DNA of 13,620 nucleotides, taken from contig CAYUEL010000057.1 of NCBI GenBank assembly GCA_964443025.1, forward strand, positions 1-13,620, read 5' to 3'. This document shows, piece by piece, positions 1 to 5,178 of the stretch; the stretch's first letter is position 1; each line of letters begins with the position of its first letter. The notes under the pieces are model-generated. The model was not told the origin of the DNA, made no database searches, and saw only the letters and a program-made list of their open reading frames with translations. The translations under genes and the position numbers were made by a program. This DNA is from JAJFKJ01 sp964443025. Its GTDB lineage: Bacteria; Pseudomonadota; Gammaproteobacteria; JABCZS01.

Positions 1-87
1 ATAAAAAAGTGGAATCGAGCTTGGAAGTTGAGATTGATTGAAGAGAAGAATCCAGATTGGAAGGATTTATATGAAGATTTGATTTGA
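1..87 (+). CDS. GIY-YIG nuclease family protein, C-terminal end only
   Basis: Frame 1 is open from the first base to TGA at 85-87 and encodes 28 residues, beginning IKKWNRAWKLRLIEEKNP and ending LYEDLI. This is the familiar tail of the small (about 90-100 aa) stand-alone GIY-YIG proteins related to the UvrC nuclease domain, where a Trp/Lys/Arg-rich helix precedes a NP.W.DLYE ending. The catalytic GIY-YIG motif itself lies upstream of the window, so activity cannot be judged. These small proteins are presumed DNA endonucleases, and their cellular role is generally unknown. The gene ends only 4 bases before a hairpin repeat, an arrangement I associate from memory with this family and treat as suggestive. 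The identification rests on a short tail, but the pattern is distinctive. Confidence 0.75.
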   Translation: MKKWNRAWKLRLIEEKNPDWKDLYEDLI

Positions 88-90
88 CTG

Positions 91-170
91 GATTCCCGCC
101 TTCGCGGGAATGACAAAGGGGCGCGGGAATGACAAAGGGGCGCGGGGACGGAGGATACGTCGGGATGACG
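91..170. repeat. Palindromic intergenic repeat with 19-bp tandem units
   Basis: ATTCCCGC (92-99) and GCGGGAAT (104-111) form a perfect 8-bp stem with loop CTTC. The right arm starts a tandem repeat: CGCGGGAATGACAAAGGGG at 103-121 and again, identical, at 122-140. A degenerate third unit starts at 141 (CGCGGGGACGG), and a relative with its own CGTC/GACG arms lies at 158-170. The GATTCCCGC...GCGGGAATGAC element resembles the REP-like dispersed repeats common in many proteobacterial genomes. The hairpin could also help end transcription of the nuclease gene, but no T-run follows it, so intrinsic termination is not supported. Confidence 0.8.
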
Positions 171-220
171 GTTAGGCGCTTGGCGGAAAAGTCGACGAAT
201 CATTTCCATTTTGAATGCCT

Positions 221-272
221 TTTTTGAATCTGTAATTCAAAAAATCCTTGCAAATTTGAATTTCCAATTCAA
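221..272. repeat. Pair of AT-rich inverted repeats downstream of the acetyltransferase gene
   Basis: TTTTTGAAT (221-229) pairs with ATTCAAAAA (235-243), a 9-bp stem with a 5-base loop. TTGAATT (256-262) pairs with AATTCAA (266-272), a 7-bp stem with a 3-base loop. Both lie just past the minus-strand stop of the acetyltransferase gene at 280 and share the TTGAAT/ATTCAA arm, so they look like two versions of one element. They may stabilise or end that transcript. The stems have almost no GC and lack a following T-run in the minus direction, so I do not call a terminator. Confidence 0.5.
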
Positions 273-279
273 TAATGCT

Positions 280-1674
280 TTAAATGAGCTGGAAAGTCGA
301 CGGTTTTAAACCTGTGCTGTTGTGTTGGTAGAATGGTTGTGAGGAAGGTAAATCCCATTTAGAAAGTAACGGCGAACTTGTTTCTTTTGCAGTTAATTTT
401 AATACGCTGCCCAATTCAGTAAAAATTATTTTTAGATTATCAGGTAATTGATTGATGAGATTCTTCCAAGGTTGTGGATCAAGCCTTTCTTCACCATAGC
501 GATGAATCGCTTTTTCACCTAATCCTTCTCGTGTCATTTGATAGGCCATGTTTTCCAGGTATAAAGCAGTGTAATCATCCATTGTATTATCAATGAGTGC
601 GTGAATCTGCGCTTTACATTTTAACAACGCTAAAGAAATTTTAACGTTATCATAAGAATCTTCACAATACCCATTTATAAATTCAATGGCATCATGGATA
701 TTGAAAAAACCTAAATCAGCGCTGATCTCATCAAAATATTGATCACCTATTTTGCAAGATGCTTTTTTTATACCAGCGCAATGAAAACCAAGGTTTTGTA
801 TTAGATGATCTGTTTCGTAGTCTGAAACAGCTATTTCAATTTTTCCACATTGTTCCTTTTCTTTTTTATAAACCGCTAATTTTCGAATAGCGGCTTCTGC
901 TTCTTTAATGTTGCAATCTTGATTTAAATGAATATCCCAAAAATCAATATGCGCATATCGTTTAATACCTTTGTGAAAGTGAACAATCCCTATTTCTTTA
1001 TTATCAAAATAAAGAATGGCTTTTCCGTTTTTATCATCCATTTCAAATTTAGCATGAGCGATGTCTATTTTTAATGCAGGAATTTTTGGAGCATATTTTT
1101 CAATTTTAATGGATTGGATTTTAATGGCTGGATCATAAATATAAGCCATATTGCGACTACCCATATTCCATTTGCCCACATATTTTTTTGAGCCTGTATT
1201 TCTTCGTATCCAATCAGGTAATATTGCCTCAACCTCAAAGCCCATTTTTTTAGCCAATCCTTCGGCAACAGTATTATCTGTTTCTTGTCCAATCTCAATT
1301 CGCACAACTTCAGGCCTTGTTGTTTTAATTTCCTTAAATAACAACTCATAAAAACGTTTTCCATAGCCTTTACCGCAATGATCTTGATGAACAGCAAATG
1401 ACCCCAGCTCTACCACATGAGCATGTTTCCCAGCGCCCGGTNNNNNNNNNNCACATTCCCCAGCCCCCCATACCACCCGCTTAGAAGCAACAATCTGCCC
1501 TTCAGCCTCAATGACATAAACTTCGCTTGAAGCCATAATATCGTTAAAAATAGGCTTATAGTCATCTTTGCTCATTTTTTCATGGCTGGTAAAAGGAAGT
1601 ACGTGGTCCTGCATCCAAATTTCATAGATGGAATCAAAGTCTGAGTCTTTGGCACGACGGAAAAGATCGGGCAT
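280..1674 (-). CDS. GNAT-family N-acetyltransferase, two-module, containing an assembly gap
   Basis: Predicted cytoplasmic acetyl-CoA-dependent acyltransferase; the substrate is unknown. From the chosen ATG at 1674 it has 464 codons. Residues ~1-160 form a GNAT domain: RRAKDSDFDSIYEIW at the start, the beta4 strand ELGSFAVHQD, then the acetyl-CoA loop HCGKGYGKR. The usual Arg or Gln before GKGxG is Cys here. Residues ~200-325 look like a second, degenerate GNAT module (KIEIAVSDYETDHLIQNLGF); the last ~130 residues are probably helical and I do not recognise them. The frame also opens upstream to a TTG at 1701, but that has no ribosome site, whereas ATG 1674 has AATAGG seven bases before it. 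Ten N at 1442-1451 fall between beta2 and beta4 of the first domain, so the true length is uncertain, although the frame stays open on both sides. It is divergent from the toxin-antitoxin pair. The family call is firm; the function is open. Confidence 0.8.
   Translation of the reverse strand: MPDLFRRAKDSDFDSIYEIWMQDHVLPFTSHEKMSKDDYKPIFNDIMASSEVYVIEAEGQIVASKRVVWGAGECXXXXPGAGKHAHVVELGSFAVHQDHCGKGYGKRFYELLFKEIKTTRPEVVRIEIGQETDNTVAEGLAKKMGFEVEAILPDWIRRNTGSKKYVGKWNMGSRNMAYIYDPAIKIQSIKIEKYAPKIPALKIDIAHAKFEMDDKNGKAILYFDNKEIGIVHFHKGIKRYAHIDFWDIHLNQDCNIKEAEAAIRKLAVYKKEKEQCGKIEIAVSDYETDHLIQNLGFHCAGIKKASCKIGDQYFDEISADLGFFNIHDAIEFINGYCEDSYDNVKISLALLKCKAQIHALIDNTMDDYTALYLENMAYQMTREGLGEKAIHRYGEERLDPQPWKNLINQLPDNLKIIFTELGSVLKLTAKETSSPLLSKWDLPSSQPFYQHNSTGLKPSTFQLI
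1442..1451. other. Assembly gap (10 N)
   Basis: Ten consecutive undetermined bases lie inside the acetyltransferase gene, leaving about four residues unknown. A round number of N often means a gap of unknown size. The flanks are C-rich (CCCAGCGCCCGGT before, CCCCAGCCCCCC after), unlike the AT-rich surroundings, which could explain the failed join. Confidence 0.95.
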
Positions 1675-1727
1675 AAGCAGGCCTATTCTGATTAAAATCA
1701 AATAGTTATAAAATAGTTTAATGGGGT

Positions 1728-1756
1728 ATTATAAATGGATTCGAGTTATTTATCAA
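1728..1756 (-). promoter_or_regulatory. Sigma70-type promoter of the acetyltransferase gene
   Basis: On the minus strand TTGATA (1751-1756) and TATAAT (1728-1733) are separated by exactly 17 bases, matching the consensus at 5 of 6 and 6 of 6 positions. Transcription would start near 1721, giving a leader of about 47 bases to the ATG at 1674. It leaves only ~20 bases for the TTG start at 1701, which has no ribosome site. Confidence 0.7.
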
Positions 1757-1768
1757 GCAAAATTGCTT
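1755..1768. promoter_or_regulatory. Inverted repeat between the two divergent promoters
   Basis: AAGCAA (1755-1760) and TTGCTT (1763-1768) are perfect inverted arms around AA. One arm touches the minus-strand -35 (1751-1756); the other is the plus-strand -35 (1763-1768). A protein bound here could affect both promoters. The site is short and may be chance. Confidence 0.35.
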
Positions 1769-1791
1769 AGCGAAAAAAAGTATGCTATAGT
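1763..1791 (+). promoter_or_regulatory. Sigma70-type promoter of the toxin-antitoxin operon
   Basis: TTGCTT (1763-1768) and TATAGT (1786-1791) are separated by 17 bases. The -10 matches the consensus at 5 of 6 positions; the -35 keeps only TTG. The predicted start is near 1798, about 38 bases before the antitoxin ATG. Confidence 0.6.
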
Positions 1792-1824
1792 GGTAATACT
1801 AATTTTACTACTTTAGGTAATACC
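1789..1824 (+). promoter_or_regulatory. Probable autoregulatory operator of the toxin-antitoxin operon
   Basis: GGTAATACC at 1816-1824 is a perfect 9-base palindrome (GGTA-A-TACC). GGTAATACT at 1792-1800 is the same site with one change, and the exact 8-mer GGTAATAC recurs 24 bases apart. AGTGGTAA (1789-1796) and TTACTACT (1805-1812) also form a 7-of-8 inverted repeat. The sites begin at the -10 and cover the predicted start. Ribbon-helix-helix antitoxins usually repress their own promoters by binding pairs of short palindromes, so this is a natural target for the product of the next gene. Confidence 0.5.
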
Positions 1825-1835
1825 AGGATTGGATC

Positions 1836-2066
1836 ATGCATAGTCACAAGCTTTCTGTGTCAATATCAGATGATTTGTACACTTTTGTCAGCAATTATCA
1901 AGATAAACATGCGTGCAAAACCCGCTCTGAAGTGATTGCTATGGCATTAGAGTTGTTGCAAAGGGTAGAATTAGAAGCTTGTTACAAACAAGCCAATCAA
2001 GAACTAGAACCAGCAGAATGGGATATAACAATACAGGATGGACTTGATGATGATAAAACGTGGTGA
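1836..2066 (+). CDS. MazE-like ribbon-helix-helix antitoxin
   Basis: A 76-residue protein expected to neutralise the adjacent MazF RNase and repress the operon. The first ~48 residues follow a ribbon-helix-helix DNA-binding pattern: a short strand HKLSVSISDD, then helices around LYTFVSNYQDKHACKTRSEV and IAMALELLQRVEL. The acidic, Trp-containing tail (ELEPAEWDITIQDGLDDD) is the type of flexible segment that MazE-like antitoxins lay across the toxin. ATG 1836 has AGGA seven bases upstream. The 3' end overlaps the toxin start by 17-20 bases, so the two are probably translationally coupled with antitoxin made first. The sequence fits MazE/CopG-class antitoxins in general and I do not assign a subfamily. 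Confidence 0.8.
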   Translation: MHSHKLSVSISDDLYTFVSNYQDKHACKTRSEVIAMALELLQRVELEACYKQANQELEPAEWDITIQDGLDDDKTW

Positions 2067-2391
2067 TATTTATTTCGCAAATCTCAATCCAACAGTGGGC
2101 GCTAAAATTAAAAACACTCGACCTGTTTTAATTGTTAGTAATAATGCAAATAATCGTTATTCAGAAACAGTGACTGTTGTACCTATTACATCCAACGTAA
2201 AAAAAGTTTATCCTTTTGAAGTTTATCTGGATAAACAATATTCTGGATTAACAAAAGAATCTAAAGCGCAATGCCATCAGATTAGAACAATTTCTAAGTT
2301 ACGTATTATTGAAGAAAAAGTAGTAGGGCAATTAAATGTATCCGCATTAGAAAAAGTTGATCGTGCCCTACGAATTCATTTGGCGTTGTAA
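2050..2391 (+). CDS. mazF: MazF/PemK-family toxin, sequence-specific endoribonuclease
   Basis: A 113-residue mRNA-cleaving toxin of the MazF (mRNA interferase) family. It opens with MIKRGDIYFANLNPTVG, the classic family start, followed by RPVLIVSNN and VVPITSN. Arg24 (in NTRPVLIVS) and Thr47 (in VPITS) correspond to the known catalytic Arg and Thr of Bacillus MazF. SKAQCHQIRTI and VVGQLN are the later conserved strands, and length is normal for the family. Upstream ATGs at 2038 and 2047 are in frame. CAGGA just before position 2039 serves 2047 or 2050 but would be consumed by a 2038 start, and family alignment favours 2050. The reading frame is complete with its key residues, so the toxin should be active when free. 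It converges on the gene that ends at 2412, only 20 bases away, with no visible terminator between them. Confidence 0.92.
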   Translation: MIKRGDIYFANLNPTVGAKIKNTRPVLIVSNNANNRYSETVTVVPITSNVKKVYPFEVYLDKQYSGLTKESKAQCHQIRTISKLRIIEEKVVGQLNVSALEKVDRALRIHLAL

Positions 2392-2411
2392 TGTATTTTT
2401 TTAGTGTAAAA

Positions 2412-4205
2412 CTACAACCCGGTTTTTACCAAACAGGCATTTTCTTCTTTTTTGGCAGCTGGTTGAAATTGAACCCCAGCAATGTTACCCTCAAACTGCT
2501 GGATGATATTTTCGCAACGTGCAGAATCAGTGATTTTGGTAAACTGACCACTCGAACCTTTATTGATTTTATCGAAAATAACCAATGTATTACCCTGTAT
2601 TTCAATATGGTATTCCTTACTTGCTATAGCTAGATTACCGGTCATGTTACCCATTCCTACTTCAATATAAGCGTTTCTATTTACCAAAACCCATTTTCCG
2701 CGAGAAATTGCGTGAGCTTTGCATGTTTCTTGAATGTATTCAATAAGCGTATAGGTTTTACTTGTAGTAGAAGCTGATGATGACGACGATGCTGAACTTG
2801 CATTACGTGATAAATTTAAAACACTACTTGCAGTGGATGCGCCACTATTATAGGGTAAAAAGCGAGTGGACGCTCTGCACTGTATATTTAAATTTGCAGC
2901 CGCAATTAAATGATCAACAACCACATTCGAAGAGATAGCCGCATCAACACTACTATAACCCCCTTCATTGCCAATTGCGGCATGAGGATCGGCGCAATTG
3001 GTAAGAGCGTTAACGTAACCTTCGCGCGGTTTTAAGCAATCTTCATTAGGTGCGCCACCCCAAGTTAAACCTAAAGATTCTACAAGTGTTTGAATGTTTT
3101 TAACATAAGGACGCTCATGTTCAGATGAACTGAAAGGAAGCTCAATACGCGCTACTCTTCCAAACATTTTTGCACGTTGTTCTTTAGGTAAATTATTCAA
3201 ACGACGTAACGCTTGTTCAATTCCCTGTAATCGAGCAATTTCCAGTTGTTCAAGGCTCGGTCTATCGCCACTTGTAATACCTGACGAAAAAAACCCCATC
3301 CCAGCTTTTAAGAATTTAAAATTAATCTTTTCATTTTCATCAAGTTCCAAATTACCTTGAACAATGGCCGCTTCGAGCGCTTGACTGAATTCTACATCGA
3401 TAGCATTTTTAACTTGATCCAGATCAATACGACCTGACACTAATACGGAGTTGTTTGCTTTGCTGGCGGACCATGTAACATTGATTGTATTTTCAGAAGG
3501 AGTCTTCGGGCGTTCGATTCCATACATTGCTTTAAACATGGGTGTTTGCCATTCGGAAAAGCCAGCAGGCAAATTATCGGATGAAGAGCTGTCCGGGTAA
3601 AAGAACATACCCCCAGTATTGCGAAAATCATTTTGCCACTGCAAACCTGCTTGATCGATAATAATGACTTTTTCTGGTTTATCAAAAGCAGTTTTTTGAT
3701 TTCCATAACCATAACCGCCCCAATGAGATGCCATTGTTACACCTGAAATCACGGTGGCTTTAACCAAGCAACGTATTTTAGCAATGTTAACCGCAGTTAA
3801 TTCGCTATTGTAAAGTTCGGTCTTCATATGGCCGGTTGTATTAACCGATTCATTTCGAGCTAATATTTGAAGGTGTCTTGCGGTAAGTTCGCTCGCATCT
3901 TCAGGAATAGTTTCTATTTCGCCCGTGTAAGGGTTTTCAAATTTGCAACCTAAAAGACCGCTTTCACTACTGTCACTTAAAATAGATTTAAATTCGTTCA
4001 GAATGGCTTCTGGGCAATGAAGTTGCACATTGTTGGCATTGCCAGGAAGGTCGATTAAATAGTTTCGATTTAAAAGCGTCTGCACCATTTGCACAGAAAT
4101 ATTATTGGAAGGTAGATTAACCCCCAGAACTGTCATTCCGTGTTTTATTTGTGTTTGTTGGTAAGCTGAAAAGGCACGGTCGGCGAAAGGATTCGTTTTT
4201 GGCAT
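2412..4205 (-). CDS. Unrecognised ~600-residue protein with Ser-rich linker; possible secreted effector
   Basis: I do not recognise a named family. The protein (597 aa from ATG 4205) has no signal peptide and no membrane segment, so it is cytoplasmic or exported by a route without a cleaved signal. Residues ~1-450 are one long conserved-looking region with Gly/aromatic motifs SHWGGYGYG (~161-169), IIIDQAGLQWQNDFRNTGG (~182-200), KAGMGFF (~301) and NCADPHAAIGNEGGYSSVDAA (~404-424). A linker at ~455-484 is almost all Ser, Ala and Thr, followed by a compact mixed domain of about 100 residues. The tail holds an acidic patch (KKEEN) before ACLVKTGL, which loosely recalls the E-block signal of Dot/Icm effectors. 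That reading is inference. Two ATGs lie in tandem at 4208 and 4205; GAGG is 2 bases from the first and 5 from the second, so 4205 is preferred. Confidence 0.75.
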   Translation of the reverse strand: MPKTNPFADRAFSAYQQTQIKHGMTVLGVNLPSNNISVQMVQTLLNRNYLIDLPGNANNVQLHCPEAILNEFKSILSDSSESGLLGCKFENPYTGEIETIPEDASELTARHLQILARNESVNTTGHMKTELYNSELTAVNIAKIRCLVKATVISGVTMASHWGGYGYGNQKTAFDKPEKVIIIDQAGLQWQNDFRNTGGMFFYPDSSSSDNLPAGFSEWQTPMFKAMYGIERPKTPSENTINVTWSASKANNSVLVSGRIDLDQVKNAIDVEFSQALEAAIVQGNLELDENEKINFKFLKAGMGFFSSGITSGDRPSLEQLEIARLQGIEQALRRLNNLPKEQRAKMFGRVARIELPFSSSEHERPYVKNIQTLVESLGLTWGGAPNEDCLKPREGYVNALTNCADPHAAIGNEGGYSSVDAAISSNVVVDHLIAAANLNIQCRASTRFLPYNSGASTASSVLNLSRNASSASSSSSASTTSKTYTLIEYIQETCKAHAISRGKWVLVNRNAYIEVGMGNMTGNLAIASKEYHIEIQGNTLVIFDKINKGSSGQFTKITDSARCENIIQQFEGNIAGVQFQPAAKKEENACLVKTGL

Positions 4206-4208
4206 CAT

Positions 4209-4216
4209 AACCTCTT
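4209..4216 (-). promoter_or_regulatory. Ribosome binding site deciding between tandem ATGs
   Basis: Read on the minus strand, AAGAGG ends two bases before ATG 4208 and five bases before ATG 4205. A two-base gap is too short for normal initiation, so the second ATG is the likely start. Confidence 0.55.
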
Positions 4217-4242
4217 TATGGTAATAGGCAGTCTAAGTTTGC

Positions 4243-4271
4243 AAAATACCATATTAAGCAGAGGCTGGCAA
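4243..4271 (-). promoter_or_regulatory. Sigma70-type promoter of the ~600-residue protein gene
   Basis: On the minus strand TTGCCA (4266-4271) and TATTTT (4243-4248) have a 17-base spacer; matches to consensus are 5 of 6 and 4 of 6. The start would be near 4236, a leader of about 30 bases. It lies in the 73-76 base gap after fabI, so this gene can be transcribed independently of fabI, although read-through from fabI is also possible because no terminator is visible. Confidence 0.5.
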
Positions 4272-4281
4272 GACTGATTGT

Positions 4282-5082
4282 CTATAATTCTTTCACCTGA
4301 GAAGGCTCGGGAAAGGCAACAATACTAAAGCCGGCGTCGACATGCAGGATTTCGCCGGTAATACCGGAAGCCAGATCGGAACATAAAAACGCAGCGGCGT
4401 TGCCGACTTCTTCAATCGTCACGTTTTTACGAAGAGGGGCGACCTTTTCATTATAACTGAGCATCGTGCGAAAATTAGCAACACCGGCGGCGGCCAATGT
4501 TTTAATAGGGCCTGCGGAAATAGCATTCACGCGAATGCCTTTGGGACCTAAACTGTTCGCTAAGTAACGAACGTTGGCTTCCAATGCGGCTTTGGCAATA
4601 CCCATCAAGTTATAATGAGGAACAACTTTTTCAGCGCCCAGATAGCTGAGCGTTAGAATAGCACTATTACGTCCTTCCATTAATTTAGCACTGGCTTTAG
4701 CCACGGCGCCTAAACTGTAAGCGCTCACATCCATGGCCATTGCAAAACCTTCGCGATTCACATTCATTGCATAATCACCTTCAATTTGATCGCGCGGTGC
4801 ATAAGCCAATGAATGAATGAGGATATCCAGATGTCCCCATTTTTTTTCAATTTCATTAAATACATTGTCAATTTCTGAATCGCGTGTGACATCGCAAGGG
4901 AGAACTAATTTTGTACCCCATTCTTGTCCCATTTTTTCGACACGTTCTTTAATTCTGTCGCCTTGATAAGTGAGCGCAAGTTCAGCGCCGCCTTTGTGCA
5001 ACGCGTCGGCAATACCAAAAGCAATGGAGCGATCGCTGGCGATACCCATCACAAGTGCGCGTTTGCCTTTTAAAAAATCCAT
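4282..5082 (-). CDS. fabI: Enoyl-[acyl-carrier-protein] reductase (NADH), FabI type
   Basis: Catalyses the last reduction of each fatty-acid elongation cycle: trans-2-enoyl-ACP plus NADH gives acyl-ACP, in the cytoplasm. The 266-residue length is typical. It is a short-chain dehydrogenase-like fold with the FabI nucleotide loop GIASDRSIAFGIA (~13-25) and CDVTRD (~63-68). The active site is SYLGAE then Y157-x6-K164 in HYNLMGIAKAALEANVRY; Tyr147, Tyr157 and Lys164 align with Tyr146, Tyr156 and Lys163 of E. coli. GPIKTLAA (191-198) is the substrate-loop signature. Position 93 is Ala (SLAYAP) where E. coli has Gly93, a site where substitutions lower triclosan binding; Ala here is natural in several FabI lineages. 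ATG 5082 has AGAGG five bases upstream. Divergent from the importer operon; a clear promoter of its own was not found. Confidence 0.97.
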   Translation of the reverse strand: MDFLKGKRALVMGIASDRSIAFGIADALHKGGAELALTYQGDRIKERVEKMGQEWGTKLVLPCDVTRDSEIDNVFNEIEKKWGHLDILIHSLAYAPRDQIEGDYAMNVNREGFAMAMDVSAYSLGAVAKASAKLMEGRNSAILTLSYLGAEKVVPHYNLMGIAKAALEANVRYLANSLGPKGIRVNAISAGPIKTLAAAGVANFRTMLSYNEKVAPLRKNVTIEEVGNAAAFLCSDLASGITGEILHVDAGFSIVAFPEPSQVKEL

Positions 5083-5083
5083 A

Positions 5084-5113
5084 TTGACCTCTTTAATATA
5101 TACTCTGTATGAT
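5084..5113 (+). promoter_or_regulatory. Sigma70-type promoter of the peptide importer operon
   Basis: TTGACC (5084-5089, 5 of 6) and TATGAT (5108-5113, 5 of 6) have an 18-base spacer. The start would be near 5120, a leader of about 60 bases. The -35 overlaps the complement of the fabI ribosome binding site, so expression of the divergent genes is tightly interleaved. Confidence 0.55.
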
Positions 5114-5178
5114 GACTTCAGCCTGGGACTTAGTAATCTACCAAGCTGCTCGGAAAAACTGGATGAGACTATCTTAAC

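Noticed and set aside
103..140. Direct repeats that might start a CRISPR array
   Set aside because: The two 19-bp copies are contiguous with no spacers, and the array is not continued after a degenerate third unit.
221..243. Hairpin as a rho-independent terminator of the acetyltransferase gene
   Set aside because: The stem has one GC pair and no T-run follows it in the minus direction; kept only as a repeat.
1675..1701. TTG start adding nine residues to the acetyltransferase
   Set aside because: It has no ribosome binding site, and the family alignment begins near the ATG at 1674, which has AATAGG seven bases upstream.
2391..2633. 80-residue plus-strand open frame after mazF
   Set aside because: It lies antisense to the 3' end of the minus-strand ~600-residue protein gene, has no ribosome site and no domain-like sequence.
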